From positions 186,001-250,000 of the forward strand of contig CAWEXB010000007.1 in assembly GCA_963812915.1 (NCBI GenBank): a stretch of 64,000 nt of DNA, in the 5' to 3' direction. The notes beneath the pieces are model-generated. The model saw only the letters and a program-made list of their open reading frames with translations, did not search any database and was not told the DNA's origin. The DNA is from JACVRW01 sp963812915 (GTDB lineage: Bacteria; Actinomycetota; Thermoleophilia; Solirubrobacterales; Thermoleophilaceae). Positions 9,606 through 18,275 of the stretch are shown in pieces. The stretch's first letter is position 1, and each line of letters opens with the position of its first letter. A program made the translations under genes and the position numbers.

Positions 9606-11108
9606 ATGGTCAAGAAGGCACCCAGCATCGGACAGATCGCGGCAATGATCTTGTTCACGCTGTCGGTGTTCGGCCTGCTGCTCTTCCTCTGGATCTCCTT
9701 CGGCGGCGTGACCCCGCTGAAGCCGCAGGGATATCGCTTCAAGGCAGCGTTCCCCGAGGCCACCCTGCTCGTGAACGAGGCCGAGGTTCGCATGGCAGGT
9801 GTCGTGGTGGGCAGGGTCACCTCGAAGGAGCTGGCCGAGGACGGCCGCCGGACCGTGGCTGAGCTCGAGCTCGACAACGAGTTCGCGCCGATCCCGCGCG
9901 ACACGCGGGCGATCCTGCGCCAGAAGAGTCTTCTCGGCGAGACCTACGTGGAGCTCACGCCCGGTAGCGCCGAGGCCGAGGACCTGCCCGACGGGGGCAC
10001 TCTCCCCGGCTCGCAGGTCGCCGAGACGGTCGAGTTCGAGGAGCTCTTCAGCACCTTCGACCCCGAGACCCGCCGCGCGTTCCAGGACTGGCTGCAGGAG
10101 GCCGGCGTGGCGGTGGGCGGCGACTATGCGCGCGACTTCAGCGACTCGCTCGGAAACCTCGCCACGTTCGCCGAGTCGGGCGCCGACCTCCTCGAGCCGC
10201 TCGACCGCCAAGAGCTTGCGCTCCGCCGGCTGATCCGGGACACCGGCCGGGTCTTCGGCGCGGCGTCGGAGCAGGAGGGCGCGCTCCGCGGGCTCATCGT
10301 CAACGGCAACCGAACCTTCGCCGCGCTCGCCTCCCGCGACGAGGCGCTCGCCGACACCTTCCAGGTACTGCCGACGTTCGAGCGAGAGACGCGTTTGACC
10401 TTGGCCCGCCTCGAGCGCTTCGCGCGCGACACGGACCCCCTGGTCCGGCTGCTCCGGCAGCCTGCCGAGGACCTGGCGCCGACGTTGCGAGACCTCGGCG
10501 ACCTCGCGCCCGACCTCGAGCAGCTCTTCCGCGACGTCGACCCGTTGCTGGACGCGAGCGAGGACGGTGTTCCGGCCGCCGACCGCCTTCTGAGGGGCGC
10601 AGAGCCGCTACTCGAGAGCGCACACGTGCTCCTGCCGGAGGTGAATCCGATCCTCGCGTACCTCCAGTTCAACCGCACGCTCGTGGCGTCCTTCCTGATC
10701 GCGGGCGCCGGCTCGATCGGCGAGAACATGGCCGGCGGATACACGCGGCCGCGCACGGCCAGGACGCCGGAGCACCTCTTGCCGCAGTCATCGTTCTTCG
10801 AGGAGCGCTCCTTCACGCGCGATACGACGCGGCCGCCATGGGACCGCGGCAATGCATACGTGGCGCCCAACGCCCGCTGGCGGGCGACGGGCCTGGGGGT
10901 GATCGAGAGCTTCGACTGCCGGCCCACGGGCGGCAACATGCCCGATCCGATCGACGATGCGGGCATCGCAACCGCGCCCCCCTGCTTCGCCGCCCCGCGT
11001 TCCCTCTTCCAGGACCAGAAGTGGCCGCGTCTGCGCCGCGGGCAGGCGCCGCTCGTGCCGGGACCGATCAACGGCGACCGCCGGGGCAACACGCCCGCTA
11101 CCCCCTGA
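9606..11108 (+). CDS. Mce/MlaD family protein, sixth of six
   Basis: 500 aa, ATG 9606 three bases after the previous stop. Membrane helix (IAAMILFTLSVFGLLLFLW), then an MlaD domain (YRFKAAFPEATLLVNEAEVRMAG with VGRV, and RQKSLLGETYVELTPG), then helices and a Pro-rich tail (GPINGDRRGNTPATP). Last gene of the operon; its 3' end overlaps the convergent menD by 11 bp. Six mce genes in a row is the standard count for actinobacterial mce operons, but the two yrbE permease genes that normally precede them are absent here. Confidence 0.88.
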   Translation: MVKKAPSIGQIAAMILFTLSVFGLLLFLWISFGGVTPLKPQGYRFKAAFPEATLLVNEAEVRMAGVVVGRVTSKELAEDGRRTVAELELDNEFAPIPRDTRAILRQKSLLGETYVELTPGSAEAEDLPDGGTLPGSQVAETVEFEELFSTFDPETRRAFQDWLQEAGVAVGGDYARDFSDSLGNLATFAESGADLLEPLDRQELALRRLIRDTGRVFGAASEQEGALRGLIVNGNRTFAALASRDEALADTFQVLPTFERETRLTLARLERFARDTDPLVRLLRQPAEDLAPTLRDLGDLAPDLEQLFRDVDPLLDASEDGVPAADRLLRGAEPLLESAHVLLPEVNPILAYLQFNRTLVASFLIAGAGSIGENMAGGYTRPRTARTPEHLLPQSSFFEERSFTRDTTRPPWDRGNAYVAPNARWRATGLGVIESFDCRPTGGNMPDPIDDAGIATAPPCFAAPRSLFQDQKWPRLRRGQAPLVPGPINGDRRGNTPATP

Positions 11109-12780
11109 CGCCCCGCGCCACGCGCTCCACCACCTCCCGGTGGAGTCGAACGTTGTCGCGCCGGTCGGTGCGCACCTCGGTGATCTCGGGGGCCATCTCC
11201 TTCAGGTTCAGGCCGGCCGGCGTCGCGATGTGGTCCTCGTAGAGGGCCTGGTCCGCGTGCTCCGCCACCGGCAGGAAGTCGAAGATCGCGCCGCCACCGT
11301 TGTTGAGACAGACGATCCGCAGGTCGACGCCCGCACGACGGGAGGCGAGCAGGCCGCCCACGTCGTGCAGCAACGCCAACTCCCCCGTCAGGAGCCACGT
11401 GGGGCGGCCGCTCGCGAGCGCCGCCCCGAGCGCCGAGGAAACGACACCGTCGATTCCGTTCGCGCCCCGGTTGGCGAGGAAGCGCAGCCGCTTCGGGGAT
11501 TGCGGGAAGTACGCCTCGACGTCCCGGATCGGCATCGACGAGCTGACCCACACGAGCGCCTCTTCCGGCAGGTCCGGCTCGAGGCCCGCGAGCACCTTGG
11601 GCTCGAACCGGCGCGGCGCCTCGGCCAGCGCGGATGGCACCAACGCGTCGGCGGCGCGCCACGAGGCGAGCCAGGCGGCGTCGCGCTCGGCGCTGCGCAT
11701 CTCGAGCGCCGCGGCCAACGCGTCGAGCGTGGGTGCGGCGTCCGCCTGGAGCAGCAGCTCGGCGCGGCGGGTCGGCTCGTTCCAGGCAGCGTGCGGGTCG
11801 AGCACCACCTGACGGGTGCCCGCGAGCCACTCGCGCAGAGGCTTCGACGTCGGCGTGTCGCCTACGCGCAGGACGAGGTCTGGGGAGTGGTCGCGGGCGA
11901 AGCGCTCGACTCGCAGCAGGACGTCGTAGTGGGCTACGACGTGCGAGCGGTCGTGGTCGCCGCAGCGGACGCCCGAGGTGGGTTCCGCCAGAAGCGGCCA
12001 GCCGGCTTCGGCGGCGAGCCGGGCGGCGGGCTCGGCAACGTCTTCGAGCGTGGGGCCGCAGACGATCGCGCCCCGGGGCGTCGAGGCGGCCTGGGCGGCG
12101 AGTGCGTGCAGATCGTCCGCGTGTGGCGCGCTCGCGTGCCCGCGCAGCTGGGTCCAGGGGCTTCCGTCCACACGGCCGGACCAGACGGCCGGGTCCATCG
12201 TCGCGCCGGCGGCGGACTCCGCACGGCCCTCTTCCCTCACCGGCGCGAGCGGCTCGCGCAGCGGGAAGTTCAGGTGCACCGGCCCGGGCCGCCCTCCGCC
12301 CGCCGTCCAGAACGCGCGACAGGCGAGCGCGCGGTGGTGGATCGCGGTCTCGCGCCCCGGCTCGTGCGTGCCCACCTCGACGAACCACTTGGCGGCGCTG
12401 CCGTACAGGCCCAGCTGGTCGATCGCCTGACCCGCGCCTACGCCGCGCAGCTCCGGCGGACGGTCGGCCGTGAGCACGATCAGCGGCAGCCGCGCCTCCC
12501 AGGCCTCCGCGACCGCGGGATGGAGGTTGGCCGCCGCAGTGCCGGACGTGCAGGTCACGGCAACGGGCCGCCCGCTCGCCTTGGCCAGCCCCAGCGCCAC
12601 GAAGCCCCCGGCGCGTTCGTCGATCACCGACACCGCCTCGATCCCGGGGTGGCCCGCCAGCGTGAGGATCAACGGCGCGTTGCGGGAGCCGGGACAGGTC
12701 ACCGCGTGCCGCAGCCCGCAGCGCGCGAGCTCGTCGACGAACGCCTGGAGCGGCGCGTAGGTGCGGTTGATCGGGATCAT
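11098..12780 (-). CDS. menD: 2-succinyl-5-enolpyruvyl-6-hydroxy-3-cyclohexene-1-carboxylate synthase MenD
   Basis: Thiamine-diphosphate enzyme joining isochorismate and 2-oxoglutarate in menaquinone synthesis. 560 aa, normal length. The N-terminal domain carries CPGSRNAPL, IDERAGGF (with the ThDP-activating Glu) and TSGTAAANLHPAV; the C-terminal ThDP/Mg region carries TGELALLHDVGGL and LNNGGGAIFDFLP. ATG 12780 is chosen because the protein then begins IPINRTYAPLQAFVDEL, as in homologues; a longer frame upstream has no match. The start codon is only 9 bp from the divergent menH start, leaving no conventional promoter region between them. Confidence 0.95.
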   Translation of the reverse strand: MIPINRTYAPLQAFVDELARCGLRHAVTCPGSRNAPLILTLAGHPGIEAVSVIDERAGGFVALGLAKASGRPVAVTCTSGTAAANLHPAVAEAWEARLPLIVLTADRPPELRGVGAGQAIDQLGLYGSAAKWFVEVGTHEPGRETAIHHRALACRAFWTAGGGRPGPVHLNFPLREPLAPVREEGRAESAAGATMDPAVWSGRVDGSPWTQLRGHASAPHADDLHALAAQAASTPRGAIVCGPTLEDVAEPAARLAAEAGWPLLAEPTSGVRCGDHDRSHVVAHYDVLLRVERFARDHSPDLVLRVGDTPTSKPLREWLAGTRQVVLDPHAAWNEPTRRAELLLQADAAPTLDALAAALEMRSAERDAAWLASWRAADALVPSALAEAPRRFEPKVLAGLEPDLPEEALVWVSSSMPIRDVEAYFPQSPKRLRFLANRGANGIDGVVSSALGAALASGRPTWLLTGELALLHDVGGLLASRRAGVDLRIVCLNNGGGAIFDFLPVAEHADQALYEDHIATPAGLNLKEMAPEITEVRTDRRDNVRLHREVVERVARGVRG

Positions 12781-12789
12781 TGCGAGGCG

Positions 12790-13512
12790 ATGGTGCTCTT
12801 CATCCCGGGCTTCTTGCAGCGTGGGGACGCGTGGCGGCCGGTCGCCGAGCTCCTCCCCGAACGCTATCCGAGCGCCATGCTCGACCACCGCCGGCACACC
12901 TTCGAGGGACGGCTGCGGGAGATTGCGGCGGCGGGCGAGGATCGCGTGGTCGTCGGCTACTCGCTGGGCGGCCGCCTGGCGCTGCGGGCCGTCCTGCGCG
13001 AGCCGGGCCGCTACGCCGGCCTCGTGACCGTGAGCACCACCGCCGGCATCGACGAGGCGCTCGCGCGCAGAGCGCGCGCCGAGGCCGACGAGCGCCTGGC
13101 GGCCTGGATCGAGGCGGCTCCCATCGAGGACGTGGTGAGCGTCTGGGAGCGGCAGCCGCTGTTCGCAGATCAGTCGGACGCGCTCGTCGAGGCGCAGCGG
13201 CCGGGGCGCCTCAGCCACGATCCCGCCGGGCTCGCCCTGCTGCTCCGAACGGCCGGCCAGGGAATGCTCGAGCCCGTCTGGCACGAGCTGCTCGGCTTGG
13301 ACGTCCCGGTGCTGGCGATCGCCGGCGACCGCGACGACGGCTACGTGCGCGCCGCTCGCCGCATCGCGGAGACGGCCCCGCGGGCGCGGGCGGCGGTTGT
13401 GCCGGAGGCCGGCCACGCGCCGCAGCTGCAGCAGCCGGAGGAGGTGGCGCGGTTGATCGCGGGGTTTCTCGACGAGGTTGGAGGTGACGCGGGCCGCGCT
13501 GGGGCGGGGTAG
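12790..13512 (+). CDS. menH: alpha/beta hydrolase, SHCHC synthase MenH
   Basis: 240 aa alpha/beta hydrolase fold. Opens with VLFIPGFLQRGDAW; nucleophile elbow GYSLGG; acid in AGDRDDGY; catalytic His in EAGHAPQ. In the Men pathway MenH removes pyruvate from the MenD product to give SHCHC. The assignment to MenH rather than a generic hydrolase rests on its place opposite menD and before menC-A-B. ATG 12790 fits the family N-terminus; a GATCAT box at 12776 lies 8 bp upstream, so the transcript may be leaderless. Confidence 0.85.
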   Translation: MVLFIPGFLQRGDAWRPVAELLPERYPSAMLDHRRHTFEGRLREIAAAGEDRVVVGYSLGGRLALRAVLREPGRYAGLVTVSTTAGIDEALARRARAEADERLAAWIEAAPIEDVVSVWERQPLFADQSDALVEAQRPGRLSHDPAGLALLLRTAGQGMLEPVWHELLGLDVPVLAIAGDRDDGYVRAARRIAETAPRARAAVVPEAGHAPQLQQPEEVARLIAGFLDEVGGDAGRAGAG

Positions 13513-13641
13513 GGGGTGTGGATCTGAGGGGGTTGGGCGACTTCTCTACCCAGATGGGTACAGAAAGCGCCCCACCCCCCGGGGGGCTGCCTCCTCGCCC
13601 AGCCCCGGCCACGCCTCGCGGCGCCGCCACCCGGCGGGGCG

Positions 13642-14649
13642 TCAGCCCAGCACCTCCACGGTGACCTCCTCGAGGGCGTCCGCCTCGACCGTCACCCCAA
13701 GCCCCGGCCCGCCCGGCACCTTCAGCGTCCCCCGCCGCGGCGCCTCGAGCGCCGCGGCGATCCGCGCGTCGAACAGGTCCAGCGTCGCGAGGCCGCACGC
13801 GAGAGAGACGTTCTCGGCCGCCGCCAGCTGCAGCGCGGCGGCGATCCCCCACGGGCCGTCCATCGTGCTCGATAGGAAGGCGTCCAGGCCGGCGGTGCGG
13901 GCGGTGCGGAGCGTCCGGCGCGCGGGGCCGAACCCGCCGCTCCCCGCGAGCTTGACGTTCACGACGTCGCAGGCCTCGAGCTCGATCGCCAGCTCCACGT
14001 CCTCCGCCGTCGCGATCGGCTCGTCCGCCGCGATCGGGGTGGAAACCCGCTGGCGCACCTCGGCCAGCTCCTCGAGCGTGGCGCAGGGCTGCTCGACGAA
14101 CTCCAAGTCGTGGTCCTCGATCGCACGGATCGACTGCACCGCCTGGTCGACCGACCAGGCCCCGTTGGCGTCGACTCGCACCGCCGGCCATGGCCCCACG
14201 GAGTCTCGGACCGCCGCCACGCGATCGGCGTCGTCGGGGAGCCCTACCTTGAGCTTGAAGCACGCGTAGCCGTCGCGGAGACCCGCGCGGGCGGCCGCGG
14301 CCACCTCGTCGGGCGGTCCCGCCCCGAGCGTCAGGTTCACGGGGAGCGCGTCCTTTGCGGGCTCGGCCAGCGGTCGCCCGTCGCGGCGCGCCTGGAGGTC
14401 GAGCCTGGCGATCTCCTCCGCCGCCCGCGCCTGTGGCGGGCGCCGCCCCGCGCCGCCGCTGAGCGCGGCGACCGCCCGTTCGATCGGCACGCCGTCGTAG
14501 GGCTCGAACGGCGCCGCTTCGCCGAAGCCGGACACGCCATCGGCGTGCTCGAGACGCAGCAGCAGGAGCTCGCGGGCGGCGACGACGCCGCCGGAGGTCA
14601 CGAACGGACGCCTGAACGGGATCGCGAGCCGGAGAAGGGTGCGCTTCAC
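13642..14649 (-). CDS. menC: o-succinylbenzoate synthase MenC
   Basis: Enolase-superfamily enzyme dehydrating SHCHC to o-succinylbenzoate. 335 aa. Visible catalytic elements: FKLKVG (Lys pair), RVDANGAWS (Asp), FVEQP (Glu), AADEPI (Asp) and VNVKLAGSGG (Lys). The GTG start at 14649 overlaps the menA stop (GTGA) and the protein then begins VKRTLLRLAIPFRRPF, as expected; the longer open frame is antisense read-through. Third gene of the menB-menA-menC operon. Confidence 0.93.
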   Translation of the reverse strand: MKRTLLRLAIPFRRPFVTSGGVVAARELLLLRLEHADGVSGFGEAAPFEPYDGVPIERAVAALSGGAGRRPPQARAAEEIARLDLQARRDGRPLAEPAKDALPVNLTLGAGPPDEVAAAARAGLRDGYACFKLKVGLPDDADRVAAVRDSVGPWPAVRVDANGAWSVDQAVQSIRAIEDHDLEFVEQPCATLEELAEVRQRVSTPIAADEPIATAEDVELAIELEACDVVNVKLAGSGGFGPARRTLRTARTAGLDAFLSSTMDGPWGIAAALQLAAAENVSLACGLATLDLFDARIAAALEAPRRGTLKVPGGPGLGVTVEADALEEVTVEVLG

Positions 14650-15548
14650 GACAGCAGCACGCCGACCGCGAGCAGCACGGAGAAGACCGCGAGCAGCCGG
14701 CCCGTCCCCGCGAGAGCCCCGTTCAGGGCGACTCCGTCGGTGCGCCCAGAGACCGTACGGACGAGCGGCGGCGCCAGCGGCAGCGCCGCGAGCGCCAGCA
14801 GCACCCACGGCGAGAGCGCTGGGACGAGGAGCGGCGGAACGAGGAATGACAGCGCGACCATCGCCGCGAACAGCCTGCGCACCCGCGCCCGGCCCAGCTT
14901 CACGGCGAGCGTCCGCTTGCCCGCGCGCCGATCGGTGTCGATGTCGCGGACGTTATTCACCACCAGGATCGCCGATGCGAGCAGGCCGACCGGCACCGCG
15001 AGGGCGAACGCCTCCCAGCGCAGCTCCTCCGTCTGCACGAAATACGAACCCGTCACCGCCACGATGCCGAAGAAGAGGAACACGAACAGCTCGCCCAGGC
15101 CCTCGTAGCCGTACGGGCGCGGACCGCCCGTGTAGAGCACACCCGCCAGGATCGACGCCGCGCCGACCACGAGCAGCTCCCAGCCCGCCACCGCCGCCAG
15201 GTAGAGGCCCGCGGCCACCGCGAGGCCGAACGCAACATAGGTGCCGACCAGCACGCGCTTGGGTGGCATCAAACCGCCCGCCGTCACTCGCACCGGACCG
15301 AGCCGGTCTTCGGCGTCGGCCCCGCGCCGGGCGTCCGAGTAGTCGTTGGACAGGTTCGTGCCGATCTGGATGAAGACGCTGCCGACGAGGGCCGCGACGA
15401 AAGGGAGCGCCCGGAACACGTCCTCGGAGCCGGCGAGGGCGGTCCCCACCAGCACTGGCGCGATCGCCGCCGGCAACGTGCGCGGACGGGCCGCAAGCAG
15501 CCAGAGGCGGAGGGTACCGCGGGGGACCGCGGCCGGGGTTCGGCTCAC
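14646..15548 (-). CDS. menA: 1,4-dihydroxy-2-naphthoate polyprenyltransferase MenA
   Basis: UbiA-family membrane prenyltransferase attaching the isoprenoid chain to DHNA. 300 aa with about eight or nine membrane helices. The first Asp-rich motif reads NLSNDYSDARRGAD and the second NVRDIDTDRRAGKRTLAV, both needed for Mg-prenyl-diphosphate binding. GTG 15548 overlaps the menB stop (GTGA), giving the N-terminus VSRTPAAVPRGTLRLWLLAARPRT without its last residues altered. Translationally coupled between menB and menC. Confidence 0.93.
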   Translation of the reverse strand: MSRTPAAVPRGTLRLWLLAARPRTLPAAIAPVLVGTALAGSEDVFRALPFVAALVGSVFIQIGTNLSNDYSDARRGADAEDRLGPVRVTAGGLMPPKRVLVGTYVAFGLAVAAGLYLAAVAGWELLVVGAASILAGVLYTGGPRPYGYEGLGELFVFLFFGIVAVTGSYFVQTEELRWEAFALAVPVGLLASAILVVNNVRDIDTDRRAGKRTLAVKLGRARVRRLFAAMVALSFLVPPLLVPALSPWVLLALAALPLAPPLVRTVSGRTDGVALNGALAGTGRLLAVFSVLLAVGVLLS

Positions 15549-16417
15549 GGGCGCTTCGGGAACTTCCCGAAGTCGGGCGGGCGCTTCTCCCGGTACGCGT
15601 CGCGCCCCTCCTGCGCCTCGTCGCTCATGTAGAAGAGGAGGTTGGCGTCGTGGGCGAGCTGCTGGATTCCGGCCAGCCCGTCCTCCGCGGCGTTGAAGCT
15701 CGCCTTCAGCAGCCGCAGCGAGAAGGGCGACAGGGCGAGCATCTCGCGGCACCAGCGGACAGTCTCCTCCTCGAGCTCCTCGAGCGGGACGACGGTGTTC
15801 ACGAGGCCCATGTCGAGTGCCTCGGCGGCGGAGTACTGCCGACACAGGAACCAGATCTCCTTGGCCTTCTTCGGTCCGACCTGAGCGGCCAGCAGGCTCG
15901 CGCCGAAGCCGCCGTCGAAGCTTCCGACCTGCGGGCCGGTCTGGCCGAAGCGTGAATTGTCCGCCGCGATCGTGAGGTCACAGAGCACGTGCAGAACGTG
16001 GCCGCCGCCGACCGCGTAGCCGGCCACCATCGCCACGACCGGCTTCGGCAGGCGGCGAATCTGAAGGTGCAGGTCGGTCACGTGGAAGCGGCCCACCGCC
16101 GCGCCGGCCGCGACGTAGCCGCTGTCGCCCCGCACGCGCTGGTCGCCACCCGAGCAGAAGGCGAGCGGACCCTCGCCGGTCAGCACGATCACGCCGATCT
16201 CGGCGTCCTCGCGGGCGCGTTCGAACGCGTTCGAGAGCTCGACCACCGTCTCCGGCCGGAACGCGTTGCGCACCTCCGGCCGGTCGATCGTGATCTTCGC
16301 GATGCCCTCGGCCAGCTCGTAGCGAATGTCCTCGTAATCGCCCCCGCCCGGCCGCCAGTCGGCGGCGGGACGGACCCGGCGCTGGGCCTGCTGCTCGGTC
16401 CATTCCTGCGTGGCCAT
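15545..16417 (-). CDS. menB: 1,4-dihydroxy-2-naphthoyl-CoA synthase MenB
   Basis: Crotonase-fold enzyme closing the second ring of naphthoquinone from o-succinylbenzoyl-CoA. 290 aa. Signature stretches: RPEVRNAFRPETV, the oxyanion-hole region FCSGGDQ followed by RGDSGY, AGYAVGGGHVL, and the C-terminal EKRPPDFGKFPKRP found in MenB but not in general enoyl-CoA hydratases. The ATG (16415-16417) shares bases with the divergent menE ATG in a CATG. A TATCGT box at 16428-16433 on this strand lies 10 bp upstream, fitting a leaderless transcript. Confidence 0.95.
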   Translation of the reverse strand: MATQEWTEQQAQRRVRPAADWRPGGGDYEDIRYELAEGIAKITIDRPEVRNAFRPETVVELSNAFERAREDAEIGVIVLTGEGPLAFCSGGDQRVRGDSGYVAAGAAVGRFHVTDLHLQIRRLPKPVVAMVAGYAVGGGHVLHVLCDLTIAADNSRFGQTGPQVGSFDGGFGASLLAAQVGPKKAKEIWFLCRQYSAAEALDMGLVNTVVPLEELEEETVRWCREMLALSPFSLRLLKASFNAAEDGLAGIQQLAHDANLLFYMSDEAQEGRDAYREKRPPDFGKFPKRP

Positions 16418-17723
16418 GCGGCCTCGTACGATAGTTGCGCTGGACGAGTGGCTGACCCAAGCGGCGCGCACGCGCCCCGATCATCCCGCGCTCGACGCCG
16501 AGGGCCGAACCCTGACCTACGGGGAGCTCGGGGTGGCCGCCGCGCGTACCGCGCGGCGGCTCGCCGCGCTCGGCGTCGGCGTCGGCGACCGCGTGGCCAC
16601 CGCGCTGCCGCCCGGGGTCGCCTTCTGCGAGCTCCTGCACGCCCTGCCGCGTCTCGGCGCCGTGCTCGTGCCGCTCGACCCGCGCGATCCCGTCCGCGTC
16701 GACGCGCGGATTACGGTCACGGCGGCGCTCGCGGGCGCCGAGGCGGACTTTCCGCTGCGCGACACGGTCGATCCCGACGCCGTCCACTCGGTTGTCCACA
16801 CCTCGGGCACCACGGGACGGCCCAAGGCGGTGGAGCTCACCTATGGGAACCACGCGGCGAGCGCCCTGGCCGCGGCCGACGCCCTCGGCGTCCACCCCGA
16901 CGACCGCTGGCTCTGCCCGCTCCCGCTCTTTCACGTCGGCGGTCTCGGCGTGCTGATCCGGTCGGTGATCAACGCCACGACCGCGCGTGTGCACGACCGC
17001 TTCGACATCGGAGCCGTCAAGAACGCGCTGGAGGGCGGCGAGGTGAGCCTCGCCTCGCTCGTGCCGACCATGCTCGTCCGCCTTCGCGCCGCCGGGCTGG
17101 GGCGGGCGCCCGGCCTGCGGGCGATCGCGCTCGGCGGCGGCCCGATCCCGGTCGGCCTGCTCGACTGGGCGCGCGGCGCCGCCCTTCCGGTCGTGCCCGT
17201 CTACGGCATGACCGAGACCTGCTCGCAGGTAGCTGCGGGCAGCCCGGGCAGGCCGCTGCGCGGCGTCGAGCTGGAGATCGCCGCGGACGGCGAGATCCTC
17301 GTGCGCGGCCCCATGGTCGCGCGCGGGTCGCTCGCCCCTGACGGATGGCTCCACACCGGCGATCTCGGCCACCTCGACCAGGACGGCGGCCTCCACCTCG
17401 ACGGGCGCGTGAAGGAGCTGATCGTGACCGGCGGCGAGAACGTGGCGCCGATCGAGGTCGAGCAGGTGTTGCTCTCCCACCCCGCCGTCGCGGACGCCGG
17501 GGTGGCGGGGCGACCCGATCCGGAATGGGGCGAGGCGGTGACCGCCTTCGTGGTCCTTCGCCGGCCCGCGACCGCCGACGAGCTCCGCGCCTGGTGCCGC
17601 GAACGCCTGGCGCCCCACAAGACGCCCAAGACCGTCCACGAGGTCGCGGCACTCCCGCGCAACGCTGGCGGCAAGCTGCTGCGCGACCGGCTGGGAGCCA
17701 CCGGTCATCGCGGCGGCCGCTAG
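16416..17723 (+). CDS. menE: o-succinylbenzoate--CoA ligase MenE
   Basis: AMP-forming acyl-CoA ligase activating o-succinylbenzoate. About 435 aa, short as usual for MenE. P-loop HTSGTTGRPKAVELT, YGMTETCSQV, GWLHTGDLG, and the C-terminal Lys in GGKLLRDR. The start is unsettled: ATG 16416 and GTG 16410 overlap menB, while a TACGAT box at 16427-16432 would place a transcript start inside the predicted N-terminus, with no ATG/GTG/TTG in frame just after it. Family similarity begins at LDEWLTQAARTRPDHPAL. Divergent from menB; completes the pathway set with menF, D, H, C, A and B. Confidence 0.9.
   Translation: MRPRTIVALDEWLTQAARTRPDHPALDAEGRTLTYGELGVAAARTARRLAALGVGVGDRVATALPPGVAFCELLHALPRLGAVLVPLDPRDPVRVDARITVTAALAGAEADFPLRDTVDPDAVHSVVHTSGTTGRPKAVELTYGNHAASALAAADALGVHPDDRWLCPLPLFHVGGLGVLIRSVINATTARVHDRFDIGAVKNALEGGEVSLASLVPTMLVRLRAAGLGRAPGLRAIALGGGPIPVGLLDWARGAALPVVPVYGMTETCSQVAAGSPGRPLRGVELEIAADGEILVRGPMVARGSLAPDGWLHTGDLGHLDQDGGLHLDGRVKELIVTGGENVAPIEVEQVLLSHPAVADAGVAGRPDPEWGEAVTAFVVLRRPATADELRAWCRERLAPHKTPKTVHEVAALPRNAGGKLLRDRLGATGHRGGR
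16427..16433. promoter_or_regulatory. overlapping divergent -10 boxes between menB and menE
   Basis: The seven bases TACGATA read TACGAT forward and TATCGT in reverse. The reverse box is 10 bp from the menB ATG, good leaderless spacing. The forward box would serve menE but falls within its annotated N-terminus. Assignment by pattern only. Confidence 0.4.
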
Positions 17724-17737
17724 CTCAGCTCACGTCG

Positions 17738-17980
17738 TCAGGACGGCAGCTTGCTGCGTGCCTCGCGGCCCTTCCGGGCGCTCTTGTTGGTCGCCCGGCG
17801 CGACATTCCGAAGGGCTTCTGGAGCCAGCGACCCAGCCTGCCCGGCCCCTTCGAGGCCGCACTTTGACCAAGCCCGAGGGTCCGGTCGACCCCACGCTGC
17901 GGGTACCGCGAGAGGCGCGGGAGCAGGAATGCGAGCACCAGCAGGACGATGCAGACGCCGATGATGATGATCACCGTCAA
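17738..17980 (-). CDS. small single-pass membrane protein of unknown function
   Basis: 80 aa. A TTG start at 17980 is chosen because AAGGAAGG lies 6 bases upstream; GTG 17974 is an alternative. The N-terminus is one hydrophobic helix (VIIIIGVCIVLLVLAFLL), followed by a strongly basic, probably cytoplasmic tail (LSRYPQRGVDRTLGLG..., ending ARKGREARSKLPS). I do not recognise a family. Convergent with menE, 15 bp away. The strong ribosome-binding site and hydrophobic start favour a real gene. Confidence 0.6.
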   Translation of the reverse strand: MTVIIIIGVCIVLLVLAFLLPRLSRYPQRGVDRTLGLGQSAASKGPGRLGRWLQKPFGMSRRATNKSARKGREARSKLPS

Positions 17981-18058
17981 GGAGAGCCTTCCTTCGTTCG
18001 CTACGCGGTTGCATACCCGGGTGCGGCCGGCGCAAGCACATGCCGCCCGGCTTCGGCG

Positions 18059-18250
18059 ACCGGTTTCCGGTTGCACGGTCGGGGCCGGGGGGCCTGGGTG
18101 AGGAGGGTGGTTGCTGAGGGTGGTTGCTGGGGCGTCCGGGCCGGTCCGGTCGCCGCTTTAGCCGACGCGTTCGACCTTTCGCGGGAATAAGCCGCAGAAG
18201 GTCGAACGCGTGAGGATCCGCCCCCCGGCCGGTCGGGAGCCGGGCCCGGT
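18059..18250. repeat. dispersed REP-like element, copy A, with long hairpin
   Basis: About 190 bp clearly similar to 60423-60610, in the same orientation. Shared parts include CTGGGTGAGGA, GGGCCGGTCC, a long hairpin and TGAGGATCCGCC. The hairpin has perfect 14-base arms at 18165-18178 (ACGCGTTCGACCTT) and 18198-18211, with a partly paired inner section around the loop GAATAAG. No gene fits the interval 17981-18275, which the element nearly fills. It could be a REP/MITE-like repeat or a shared terminator or processing structure. Confidence 0.7.
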
Positions 18251-18275
18251 ACCCACCTCCACGCGACTATGAAGC

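Noticed and set aside
10124..12388. 754-codon minus-strand frame spanning the sixth mce and menD
   Set aside because: It is a shadow frame of menD with no recognisable domain.
13575..13586. CCCCCCGGGGGG palindrome between menH and menC as a terminator
   Set aside because: It has no loop of its own and no T-run; probably just GC-rich sequence.
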